DNA of 64,000 nucleotides from Mytilus californianus. Its lineage: Eukaryota > Mollusca > Bivalvia > Mytilida > Mytilidae. The position numbers and the translations under genes are program-made. The stretch is taken from contig NW_026262690.1 in NCBI RefSeq assembly GCF_021869535.1, positions 10,837,501-10,901,500 of the forward strand, given 5' to 3'. Below, piece by piece: positions 44,416 to 55,970 of the stretch (the first letter of the stretch is position 1; each line of letters begins with the position of its first letter). The notes below the pieces were generated by a model, which saw only the letters and a list, made by a program, of their open reading frames with translations, did not search any database and was not told where the DNA came from.

Positions 44416-47400
44416 ATATCAAAATTCCAGTGTGCACGATTTGTGTTCTCGGGATGTCATTCATCTTGTTCTCTCAAGATCAAATGTTTTGGAATGCAAA
44501 CTACAGTAACTGATGACATAATGTTAAAAGCAGCTTAAACATGACAGCAAATATAGTGATTGATGGGGTTACACTTTAAATTGTAGGGCAGTTTAATTAG
44601 CAGAAATTGAAATTCACAATTAAAATATGTTCATGCATGCCATTGCTTCAGCACTGATTAATAGGCGATTGGATTGTTATATAGCTGACTGAACCTACCT
44701 TGGTTGTAATGAAAACGTATGATAAAGCTTTTTCCTCATGGCAAGAGTTTAATGAACAACTTTAGTAGGGTGTCAAAACGTTTAGGAGGCAAAATATATA
44801 AAACATAAGTACATAAAACGTTTCAGAGCGCCACAACGGAAGGGATGATTAATGCATATATATATAGATGTTAATTCGAAATCCGTACAGTTGGAAAGCT
44901 TATTTAATTTCGATAGTATCATTGAACTCAAGTCCACTGGAATATATGAGATGTAAGCACTCACTAAACTGTGGTTTATTGAGTACCAGGACACCATACA
45001 TGTGCACGTGAAAGTGAAATTAAAGAACTTTGCAAGATGACTTTACAATGCCGATTTCCATTACCTCACGTTATAAAACAAACAAAAAATAGTTTGTTTC
45101 TGATATTCAGCAGATCGGACGGAAATATATGATCATGTTCTTAAAATGACGAGACAAATGTGTACAATGCAATCGAAAAGTCGTTCCAGTTATTTCAATG
45201 AAATGTTTGAAGAATTCACAAGCAAAAATCTGTTTAAAACATTTAAACTTAAATAATTAATATTTAAGAATGGATTCAGATCAAAGACCTAAATGTATTT
45301 CACATGTAAAAAACCATTATTTTAAATCGTTGCTCATATTTTTTTATTCATTTGCGTGTACTTTGCTATTTTGGAAAATATAAAAACGATGAATTACTCA
45401 CTTCCCATTCTCCAATAAATACATAAGAAATAATTTGCTTTGTCGTCCAAATTTTAGTTTGATTTAATAGTATTGTTAACTTTTGGATATCCTTTAAAGG
45501 AAAGGAAAGGATAATAGTAAACGTTATAAGAATCATTGGATTTTTTTTTAATCCTCGTTGGTAATATTATTTTCATATTTGATTTGATAAATCAATATAT
45601 ACAATTTGAACAACTTTTAAAATTTACATATCTCTTATAAATTTATATAAAATTGTTTTAAAGTAGACAAATCTGATTTATAGTGCCATGCACTATTTTC
45701 ACATCATATGTGTTTGGTCCTTATAGTTTGCTCTACTCTAAGTATAATGCTTACGCAATATTTACAGCATAAGGAACAAAGGATTTACAGCTACCTGAAT
45801 TTATTTATGTTGTAGAGAATCAAAAGTTATCTCAAACAATATATATTGTAGTAAATGTATCTAAGAGTAGACAACTCTGTATGTGTAGCGATATCTTACA
45901 CATACAATATTTATCTTGATTTTAATTAGGCAGTTGGAAAGGGACTCACCAAAATCAAAGTGTCCAAAATAGAAGATAAAAGCAGCCTGAAATTAAAATA
46001 AAATGTCTCATCTGATTAACCCTACACTCAGAATAAAACTAAAGTAACTTTTGGAAGATTTCTTTTGCTGTGTGCCGTTTTATCTTTATATATAACGTTC
46101 CTTTTATAAATTCTTTACTGCACTGGACGTACGAGTACTCTTTAAATAACCAAAATACTTCTATTTTTTTAATTTTATTTCCTTTTATCATTATCCAAGT
46201 TTCACTAGTTTGATACCATTTGTATTATTAATCAAGTGTAATTAACTTTTCACCATTTTTATAAAATATGATCAGATATAAATATTTTGAAAACTGACTT
46301 ATTGGTAAGGTGTGTTGTTGTCCAATAGTTTGGCTATCATTTATATGTATTATAAGCCTAACCTTTTGAAATGATATGATAAAAAACTATTTCCCAGTTT
46401 AAGAAAAAACGTATTGCAAAATTTTATCAATACTGACCACATATGCAGATCGCAATGATACAGTAAACCATTTTAATTTTCCTTTTTTCTTAAATGCTTT
46501 AAATAATGGTAGACACTTAGACTTACCTTTGTCATTGATTATTATTACTATTATTATTATAACCAGGAAATTTTGTAGTACATTTTATTCCTATAATCAC
46601 ATCTTAATTAGTGGCTTCTTAAAGGGAAAACAAAATTCGTTTTGATTTTTCAAATTACTTGCTATATACAGATATATTCAGATGAGTGGATGCTTCAACT
46701 TGAAAACTCATACAGTTGTGCAAATTCTGGAGTGAGGATAAAACACCCGCAAAGTTGTCCAATAATCAATAAAGAAGTCCAAAAACAAGCACTTATAATA
46801 AAAAATGTTAAAAAAACATCGCCCAGTAAGAAGGAAGTTGCCTGCTTTTGACAAAATATAGTGTTACAGTATTCTATATTAACAGCACTTCCATGTAATG
46901 TGAGGAACCTGTTTAAAATACTTGAGAAAAATTTTATTGTTTAGATAAATCGCATTTATTATCGTATATATATATATGGATATTTACTGTCATGATAACG
47001 ATATATAAATCTTGATACAGTTCTTTGTATAGTATAAGTTTTAACTCGTCCATAAATTCATTTATCATGCAATTAGTCATCAATTGGACAAATAACAAAT
47101 ATATACATATTTTTTTGACCGAAAGACTGAAAACAAAACATATGATACAATAATATCTCCATCTGTTTGCTCATGCGTCAAATCTCAATAGTTAACTTTG
47201 AGATTTTAACAGGATCGCCAGAGGAAAGGGCGTTTCTGAAAACAACAACTGACATCGTCAATATAAGTTCTACAGTCCCCATATGTCTAAGAGTCTCATT
47301 TGAATAAAAAACCCTTAATATATATTTAACATGCTCATCATCACCCATCGGCATTTCGTGTTTTTTGTCATGACAAATTGATGACACGTACTTAAATATT

Positions 47401-49100
47401 AGTATGGTCAGGCGTCTGGTCGAAACTACTGTTCACTTTGAACCCCCTTGGACTCATTTTGCTTTTTTGGTACCGATTTTCACTCCGGTTGTCGTCTGTC
47501 CTTGTCTGTTCTAACAGGTTATATGTAACATTCCTTTATATCAATGTTAATACAATATTAATGAAGTTGTTATCTTTGTTGATTCACCAATAAAAATTAA
47601 TGATTAAGCAAAAATGCATTAAGGTAATATATATTTTAAATATATCATTACATGCTTAAGGACTATTCAAGACATATTGATAAATACCTCATAAAACTTG
47701 ACTAATAATAAATCTGTTAGTTCTGGATGTTATAGCAAATATTCAGACATAAAAACACCCTACATACATAATACAAACATACTTCTTTATATACATATAC
47801 ATTTTGTTAAAACTTCAAGTCCAAAATGCACTTAAATGTTTTACATATATATATGGTGGGCACTTCAAAAACATAGTTACAGGAAGACAAAAAAACCTAG
47901 CTGTGCTTTCCTTAATAAGAGTTTGAATAAACTGTTTGAACTGAAAGTAAACTCACATTTATATTTTTTAACAGTCTAATACTATCACTGAATGAAAAAC
48001 TCAAAATAATTTTATGCATTTTGTTGTATTCAATTGATTTAGATTACACGATTCAAAATAGCTACATTTTTAAGATACAAGCAATCACACGATTTGCCTG
48101 AATGCTAAAAAGGGAACAGACACATGGGAGCAATCAAGAACAAAGTCGACAGACGAACCTATGACAAAACCATCAACAAAGAAAGACAAAAAACAGTTCA
48201 CAGTTCTACATAGAAAAATATTAATCATGCCAGAAGGCTAAGAAATCCCTGCTCCAATAGTTGTACCACCTTGTTGCTCATGGCAAGTAAACCTCAATTG
48301 ATATAAGTCACATACGACGAAAAGAGAACGAACTTATTGCTATGATCAGTTGACCGTGTCATCTTCGTCACAGATATTCTAAAACAGCATTAGTGTTCAA
48401 GGATCCTTTTAGTATTTTTATTGTTATTTGTATCACCGACTTGACAGCCTTAACCACATTGTAACATATATAGCTATCTTCGTATCTGTTCACACATGTA
48501 TATCTCAATCAGATAATCCATGGGTTTAAACGTCATTTTAAATAAATAAGATAGAGGATGATTTTCTAATGAACTATATAAGGTAAATTGTATAAATAGT
48601 TATAGTTCTTTTGCACTATATAGTTCATATTGTACTCTCAAAAACAAACTGCAGTTATTTGTCACATTAAAAATTATATCAGTCAAGATTTATACTGTTA
48701 ACGTTAACGAAAAACATTTCTTTATGCAAATTCTTAATTTTTTTTCTCACATACTTAACAATGAAAGATATTAACACAAAATTCGTATATGTTTACATAT
48801 ATAAATTGATACGACGACATAATCACAACCTGAGCTGAATTTATATCTGAATTTTGAATCAGATGTTTTTCATAATAAATGCGAACGCACACAATTGTTT
48901 TTCAATTATACAATGTAATCTAAACCTCAAACATAAGTATGTTAATTGTTGAGACAGAGAATTGCAACACTGATTTCGTAATTGAAATAAAAATCTTAAA
49001 CTATACAGCTGTGTTCTTAAAGGAAATCCATCCTCATAGATTTCGTTTTGTATTCAATGTATTTGAAATAAATTTGCTGTAGGAAAGATAGCCCTGTATC
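44416..49100. other. 4.7 kb of AT-rich intergenic DNA
   Basis: No known repeat or convincing gene. One splice-flanked candidate mini-exon occurs on the minus strand at 45950-45986 (acceptor TTTTAATTTCAG, donor TTTTG/gtgagt; hydrophobic AAFIFYFGHFDF, phase 1), described under findings. Small ORFs at 46642-46851 and 47178-47387 have no recognisable domain. The last part should contain the SDR promoter, but I see no clear core element. Confidence 0.4.
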
Positions 49101-52100
49101 ATGGAAGGGAAAATCGCTGTAGTAACAGGATCAACCACTGGCATAGGACTCGGTGTCGCTCGGCATTTAGCTAATCTTGGATGTAATGTTGTTCTCACAG
49201 GACTCGGAGGTGCAGCTTTAATAGATGATATAGTAGAGGAGTTCACTAAGTAAATGATTTAAGAAAATAAATTATTACCCCAATGTACCTGTGTCCTGTT
49301 ATACATATGACAGTTTAATTTATTGTTTGAATCTAAACTATTGACTGAAATACAGTTACTGCTAACCTTTTTTTAAATAGCATTAAATATTGTAGTTTTC
49401 TTTTTCATCTTTGTAATAGCATTAAACAACATACATGTAATAAAATAGTCTACTAATTTATTATTTTATTTTTGACATTTCCCCTGTTTTTGGCATTTTC
49501 AACATATAACTATCTGAAAGATACATAATTACAGAAGATATGCTGGTAAAACATATTTTGTTCCATGTGATTTGACAAAAGAGGATGAAATCAAGATATT
49601 CTGCACGAACATTTGTAACGTCTTCCCAGAGGGTATAGATATTCTGGTAAATAATGCAGGTGAGTGTATGTATTTAATGAAAATAACTGTTTCAAATAAC
49701 AAATGTTATGTGAAAGCTCTTGTTTTAAAACACCAAAAAGCACAACAATATAATCGATGTTTAATCACCAACAAACGCGCGGATTTTCCTAAATCATCGT
49801 TAAATCAGTCATATATGATATGGCAAAACTAATTTCCTGCCATTAAAGAATAACATTCCAATGAATTTTGTTGTTTCGTTTGTGTAATATATCTATATAT
49901 AGTTGCAATGATGGTCTTTAGTTGTTTCGTTTGTGTAATATATCTATATATAGTTGCAATGATGGTCTTTAGTTGTTTCGTTTGTGTAATATATCTATAT
50001 ATAGTTGCAATGATGGTCTTTAGTTGTTTCGTTTGTTTAATATATCTGATATGTTATATATGGTCTTTAGTTGTTCATCTGTGTTTTGGTATTACTATCG
50101 CGTTGCTCAATTATTAGTAATACTTAAATCAAATTAAAGTTTTTCAAGTAATGTATTATGTACTGTTGTTTGTCTGCCGAATATTTTGTCTGCTTGTCAT
50201 TGACTTAATGTTCAAGTATTGTCTCTTTGGTTTCTTCTCTACTTTTTAGTTGCATCCAGATTTGTTTAGAAGAAAATAAGCAAAACCTGTGTTTCAAGAA
50301 CGGGATAAAATATTACATTCAATCTTTTCCTCGATAGTGACATTACCAATGGCGACTTATCGCTGGGTTTTTACTTGCATAGGTAACACGACGGTTGTCA
50401 TATGTGGAGAAGGAACTGTTTACCCTTCTTGTGCACCTGAGTTCATACTTGATTTATTTATCAATCATCGAATATAGTTTTTTACCTGATAAAAGCAACA
50501 CCAGGTGTGCCATTTGTGCAGCAGGAACTAACCACCATTCTGACGACTGTAAAACTGCTATGAATCAGTGAATTTCCTCAGCTCCAATGTACATTTAAAC
50601 AATGTGAAATTAAGTTTCCCTTTTAATTTTTTAATCCTGGGGGTTCCCTTTGTTTTACATTTTAAGTGGATTGTTTTCCTCCTAACATTTGAATTTTCTT
50701 TCGTATTATTCATCCTTGGACGTTCGACATATTTATCTGACCTCAGTCTTTCTCTCTTCTTCTAAGGTTCATGCGATTCAATCCGGTTTTTTTTAAACTT
50801 TCATATAAATCTTCTTCATGGGTTTATGAGATTTGAATGTCGTTAACTGCTTTTGCCTCTAGCTTTCCTCTACCAAACAGAACTATTTGCTGTACACACA
50901 TTTATATCCATCTACGCATATTCAACTTTTGCGCTATACATTAAAAATTCTATAAATTAATCCTTAGGAATCCAGTTTACAGCAAGCATAGAAACTTATC
51001 CACTAGATACATGGAATAATATGATGGCTGTTGGTCTGACAGCTCCCTTCTTGTTGATACAAAAGTTCTTACCAAAAATGAAAAAAAAAGGTAATACATT
51101 CAAGAAAATATCATATCAGAAGTGGATCATGAGTGTTAAACATGTGTCGATAGAGTATGTTAGAGTTATCTCGCTTTACTTGTGACAAAGAAGATCAGTA
51201 TAAAATTGTTAAAAGAAGAAATGATTTGATTAATTTGAATAATCACTAAGAAAAGGAACAGTTAAGATTTTAAAAGAATGAACAGGGCAAGTATTTGGGA
51301 TGGACTGCATAAGAATGTCAGTAAAAATACAGTCCGAAAAACATTAGAAAGTATTACGCTCGAGAATGAATACGCCATTACGGAAAAAATATAAATGCAA
51401 AGTATATTAGAACCCTAAGCACGTGAGATACATAGTTAACATTATAAAAATAAGAAGATGTCGTATGATTGCCTATGGTGACAAATTTCCACCAGAGACC
51501 AAATGACGTAGAATTTGGCAATTATAGGTCACCGTACGGCCTTCAACAATAAAGGAAACCCATACCTCATAGCAAGCTATAAAATGATGATCATGTACAT
51601 GTTATTAATGATTCCATTACAGGATGGGGAAGAATCATTAACATGGCATCCATGATGGGTATTATAAGTGGACCACAATTGGCTGCCTATAGTGCCTGTA
51701 AATCAGCATTAATTGGACTTACAAAGGTATGTGATTCTGTTTTGTTCGTCATCAATTAGATTGATAGCAGATGATTGATTAATTGATTGATTGATTATGA
51801 AACGCCTTTGGTATATTTTTGAACAAAATATAAATATAAAAAATATTAGACAAGGCTTTAATTTAGGCAACATTTTTTTCCGCTGTCAAATAATGAATTT
51901 ATTTAAATCTAAGTGATACAACCCAAAGAAGACGACAAGACAATTGATCTATTATCTACTTAATAAAATGATGTATTATATCACTAGGGTGTTGCACTAG
52001 AAGCCGCCCCGCACGGTGTGACATGTAATGTAGTCTGTCCAGGTTATTCTGATGCACCAAGTAAGTTATGTAGGTTTTGCACTGTGAATACACGTAAAAT

Positions 52101-55100
52101 TTTACTCAGGTAAGGGGAGGGTTGAGCACAAACAAACATGTTTGCGTCATGGATTTTGCTCATTGTTGAATGCCGTTTGGTGACCTATAGTTGTTAACTT
52201 CTATGTCATTTGGTCTCCGGTGGAGAGTTGTCTCATTTGCAATCCTACCACATCTTCTTATTTATATTTTTTAACTCCTTCTGAAACGTTCCTTTCTGTC
52301 CAAATCCAGGAGCCTAAGTCTAGCTGTTTTCATTTGTTATGTCATAATTTCTTTGCGTTTATGCTTGCTATTAGCTTAAACCAGGCCGTTAGTGATTTCG
52401 TAATGTTATCCCGGTGCTGTAAGGATATTGGTAATGCTTATTGTTGTAGGACGGTAACCTGTATTTATAAATATCCTTGACTTTTGGTTTTTGGTGGATA
52501 GTTTAATCCACCATTTTCTACATAAGGTAAAGTCAGGAATATGACTGTTGTTTTCCATTCGTTTGATGTGTTTTAGCTTTTTTGAATTTGCCATTGGATA
52601 AAGGACTTTTCGTTTTCAATTTTCCTTGGAGTTTTGTATTTTTGTTATTTTACTTTCTTCTTATTGCCAATCATACCATATCGCCTTATTTTTTAATGAT
52701 GTAAGAGGACCAAAAATTTGCAACTGGATTTAAGATAAATACAAATAGAAACACTGGTTTTAGTTGGAGTTATCTACTAAATTGTGTTAGTCTACATACA
52801 GTTGAATCTGACACAGTATATATCGTATTAGGTCACTAGCACACTGTGTAACTATTATCTCTGGTTATTAAAGGACCCAAATGTAAAACAATTCAAAGGA
52901 GAAATCTAATGTCCTGATTTATGCTCACAACAATAAATGAAAAACTATTATAACGAAAATGCCTGTACCAAGTCAGGAATATGACAGTTGTTATCCATTC
53001 GTTTGATGTGTTTGTTTTTTTTTATTTTGCCATTTGATTGGGGACTTTCCTTTTTGAATTTTCTTCGGAGTTCAGTATTTTTGTGATTTTACTTTTTATG
53101 ACCGACAGAAACTGATTTCAACCACTTGTCTGCAGATACCTGTTCTGGGACAAGCATAAAAACTGGGGAGGATTAAAGGTGTTTGTGAGCGTTCTTCCCT
53201 TCTCTTACCTGGGAAACTGGTGTAACAAAGCAAACAATAGCTCAAACTGTAAAAATTAGTTGAAAGAGGCTAGACACATTATATCGATATTAAGCAGAAC
53301 AAAACTAACAAAGTGATAATTAACACAAAGGGGAATTGTTTGCCTTCCGTAACTACTAAACTGAGACATTGAAACTACATTTTGGAAAAACTTGAAAAAA
53401 AGATTCTATCCGTTATCACAGAACCAAAGATTCTATCGATTATCGGCAGAACCAAAGATTCTATCGATTATCACAGAACAAAAGATTCTATCAATTATCA
53501 CAGAACCAACTTATTAATCATTTACAGCATTTGGAAGATTATCAATTTGCGCAATTCATACCGCCAAATAAATCAATAATTACGTTCAAGGTTGAATTAG
53601 AAAAATACAGTGTAGAATAAGTTACCTCCATATTTCCTTTTTGAATTCTTTCCAATATATATGATAACATTCTAAGTATTTACTAATTTGTTTTCTATTG
53701 TAGTATTTTATCACAAAATAGAAAAGCATGCTGTTGCAAATTCTCTGTCTTTTGATTGTGCTAAGGTAATGAATGTTGTTGTATAACTAAACACGAAAAG
53801 AAAAACACAACATTGCTTAAATTTTTGAAATGCGTTCCTCAATCATGATTCTTGACTGGATTTTAACATTTTGTAAATTAGGGGTTTTTATAATTGCAAA
53901 ATATGAAAAAAGATTATATACCGCATTAATATATCTTTAAAACTCGCATTATATAAGTTCCGACGGCATTATTTGGTCCCGGAGAATATCATCAGCCCAG
54001 CAGTCACTTTTGTGTTGACATGAAATATTATTGATATATACCTATTTCTGTAAATTTGCTGTTTATGAAATTTGAACTCATTCGAAACACTAAAGTTTTC
54101 CTTTCCCCTTGTGTAGATTGCTTTAGCCATATTATTTTTGCACATGTTTTTGGCATTTTCGGTTTTTAATATTATTTAACTTTGTACATGTATTTGATTT
54201 GGCCTTTCAACTCTTTTGATTCGATCGTCACTGATGAGTCCTATGTATACGAAACATGCGTCTTGCGTACGAAGTTGTGTTATTGTTCTTTGCCTTTTTG
54301 TCGTTTTTCTCTTTAGTCATTGAATTGTCTGTTTTTATTGGACTTATGATTTTTGATATGCTATTCAAAGATAGACACGTGTCAACAGGACACCTTAACG
54401 TTCAGCTTGCCAAAGCTGCGATTCAAGAAACGACGAATATTTAGTCAGGAATATGACAGTTGTTTTCCATTCGTCTCGTTGGTTGATATAGTCGAGAGTT
54501 TGTTTTCTCAGGTTTTAAGAGCCTCCCCCTTTTTGAATTTGACTTTGAGTGTTGTATTTTTGTTAATATTTTTTTCTTACGCTTAACTTATCCATCTATA
54601 GGTCTTTCTTTAATCTATCAATCTATTTGTATTTCTATTACTTATCTCCTAAAGTTGTATTACAGGAAGAACTGTTTAGTACACTCAATCCACACAAGAA
54701 ACCGATAACAGTACAAGAGGTAAGCTCTAATAAATTATTCTGAACAACATTATTTAAAAGTTTAAATAATAGTCCACCACGGTTAAAACATATCAAACGT
54801 ATTTCTTATTATAAATGTCGATCAAATTGTGCTATAAAAATTATGATATGGGCTCTTTAACAACTGTTTTTTTTTTACCTATAAACTAATATACAATGTT
54901 CGAAATGTATTTCTAAATTAGGAAAAAGAACACAAGGCAAATGACAACATGTAGACCGTAAGATCTAAACAAAATGTAGTTAAAGCCGATGTAATGTTTA
55001 GGTTTAAGCCTTCCCAATGAATGTTATTCTATAAAAGTGCTTCGGACACCCTCGGATGTTTAACGTTTTTGTTATTACAAATTCTAACTGAACTGATTAT

Positions 55101-55255
55101 TCCTATTTCTCTAGTTCTTTGTTATATGATCAACAATTATTATTTTGTTTTTCGTATTTTAGATTGCTGAGCTGGTGTCGTTTCTTTGTACTTCCGGTGC
55201 TGACAGTATGACTGGTTCTCCAATATTAATGGATGCTGGAAATACAGTTAGATAG
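49101..55255 (+). CDS. Short-chain dehydrogenase/reductase, D-beta-hydroxybutyrate dehydrogenase-like, 8 exons, 260 aa
   Basis: Exons: 49101-49249, 49535-49659, 50968-51090, 51623-51726, 51988-52060, 53704-53765, 54666-54719, 55163-55255. All introns are GT-AG and phases agree; total 783 nt. The N-terminus MEGKIAVVTGSTTGIGLGVA contains the NAD(P)-binding TGxxxGIG (residues 9-16). NNAG is at 89-92, RIINMASMMG carries catalytic Ser142, and YSACK gives Tyr155 and Lys159. PG at 185-186 and a C-terminal TGSPILMDAG complete the Rossmann fold. Length and sequence fit cytosolic/bacterial-type 3-hydroxybutyrate dehydrogenases, which interconvert 3-hydroxybutyrate and acetoacetate with NAD+. The usual catalytic Asn (NLS in bacterial enzymes) is Gly114 (AVGLTA), so activity or substrate may differ. 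Introns hold PLE tails, a 51-bp minisatellite and family C and D repeats. A retroelement end abuts the stop. Confidence 0.93.
49870..50065. repeat. 51-bp minisatellite, about 3.7 copies, in SDR intron 2
   Basis: GTTGTTTCGTTTGTGTAATA occurs at 49870, 49921, 49972 and 50023 (last copy diverging). The repeat keeps a 17-residue hydrophobic frame open; not a gene. Confidence 0.85.
50380..50560 (+). repeat. Family B, two partial copies in SDR intron 2
   Basis: ACACGACGGTTGTCATATGT-GGAGAAGGAAC and GCAACACCAGGTGTGCCATT-TGTGCAGCAGGAAC are diverged copies of the same segment. Confidence 0.6.
51445..51600 (-). mobile_element. Penelope-like element tail in SDR intron 3
   Basis: AATAAGAAGATGTCGTATGA, TTATAGGTCACCGTACGGCC and ATAGCAAGCTATAAAA. 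Confidence 0.75.
52090..52290 (+). mobile_element. Penelope-like element tail in SDR intron 5
   Basis: GGGGAGGGTTGAGCACAAAC, GGATTTTGCTCATTGTTGAA and GGAGAGTTGTCTCATTTGCA. Confidence 0.75.
52490..52670 (+). repeat. Dispersed repeat family C, copy 1
   Basis: GTCAGGAATATGACTGTTGT, CCATTCGTTTGATGTG and a TTTTCCTTGGAGTTTTGTAT block. Copies 2 and 3 lie at 52970-53105 and 54445-54585, all in this gene. Confidence 0.7.
52850..53290 (-). mobile_element. Penelope-like element tail split by a family C repeat
   Basis: AAAACAATTCAAAGGAGAAA starts the tail and ATACCTGTTCTGGGACAAGC with GTGAGCGTTCTTCCC continues it after 53105. Family C (GTCAGGAATATGACAGTTGT, 52975-53105) lies between. Confidence 0.6.
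53401..53512. repeat. 27-bp minisatellite, 4 copies, in SDR intron 5
   Basis: AGATTCTATCGATTATCACA-GAACCAA is repeated four times with small changes. Confidence 0.85.
53960..54290 (+). mobile_element. Retrozyme-like repeat (family D) with hammerhead ribozyme, in SDR intron 6
   Basis: TCCCGGAGAATATCATCAGC, GTGTTGACATGAAATATTAT, a ~220-bp AT-rich body and a terminal hammerhead at 54225-54268. The order matches an abundant mussel repeat known to me. Confidence 0.65.
54225..54268 (+). ncRNA. Hammerhead ribozyme motif, type I (partly degraded)
   Basis: CUGAUGA at 54231-54237, stem II GUC/UAC with one mismatch (54238-54240/54248-54250), GAAA at 54251-54254, stem III AC/GU with loop AUGC, cleavage triplet GUC ending at 54262. 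Stem I (54225-54230 with 54263-54268) has two mismatches. Confidence 0.7.
54445..54585 (+). repeat. Dispersed repeat family C, copy 3, in SDR intron 6
   Basis: GTCAGGAATATGACAGTTGT, TTTTCCATTCGTC and a TTTGAATTTGACTTTGAGTG block. Confidence 0.65.
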
Positions 55256-55770
55256 ATTACTGAGCTGGTGTCGTTTTTTACTCAAGATAAGGAGATTGAT
55301 CACTAAATTTAGACTAAGTGATCACTCCCTCTTAATTGAAAAGGGGAGATATTTTAAAATCCCAAGAGAGGAACGACTTTGTCATAAATGTAAAATACTA
55401 GAGGATGAGAAACATTTTTTACTCTATTGTGATTATAATAAAACACTAAGAAATGCCTTTGTTGAACACATATGTACTGAAAATAATAACTTTAATAATT
55501 TAAATGAAGAAGAAAAAAATCATTATTTACTAAATCCATCAACGCCTTTACAAACAAATCAGTTAGGATCCTTCTTGAAAAAGTCATTAGAACTGAGGGC
55601 AGGGGACTCTTAACAGATTGTTTGTTTTTATAAAATTTTGATGCTGTTTTTATTGTGTTTGTTTGATATGTATGTATATATGTTTATTGTGTTAATACAT
55701 GTTGGTCACAAACTGTAAAGTTTATACGACAATGAAATATTTGATTTGATTTGATTAAAGCGATTTTAAT
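55256..55770 (+). pseudogene. Non-LTR retrotransposon 3' end (post-RT C-terminal domain and tail)
   Basis: The frame to 55613 has KFRLSDHSLLIEKGRYFKIP, EERLCHKC and EDEKHFLLYCDY. This Cys-Cys-His-Cys pattern is common at the C-terminus of molluscan non-LTR retrotransposon ORFs, after the RT. It ends at a stop at 55613 and is followed by AGTTTATACGACAATGAAAT and a (TTTGA)n tail, typical of a LINE 3' end. Its first 26 bp repeat the start of SDR exon 8. It is a 5'-truncated copy with no RT. Confidence 0.7.
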
Positions 55771-55884
55771 GTTACTTTGTCATTTCTTTTCACCTGACGT
55801 TTTTTTCTTTGTTTTTTTTAAAACTTTTGAATAAAGTATTTCTATACGGTACATTATCCGCAAATAAGATTATAAAAAAAAGGA

Positions 55885-55970
55885 GAATTGCCATGGCGTT
55901 GTCAGTTTGTTTTCGATCTATGAGTTTGACTGTCCCTCTGGTATCTTTCGTCCCTCTTTTGTCTCATTTA
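55885..55970 (+). repeat. Family B copy
   Basis: GCCATGGCGTTGTCAGTTTG and GACTGTCCCTCTGGTATCTT, the family core. Confidence 0.7.
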
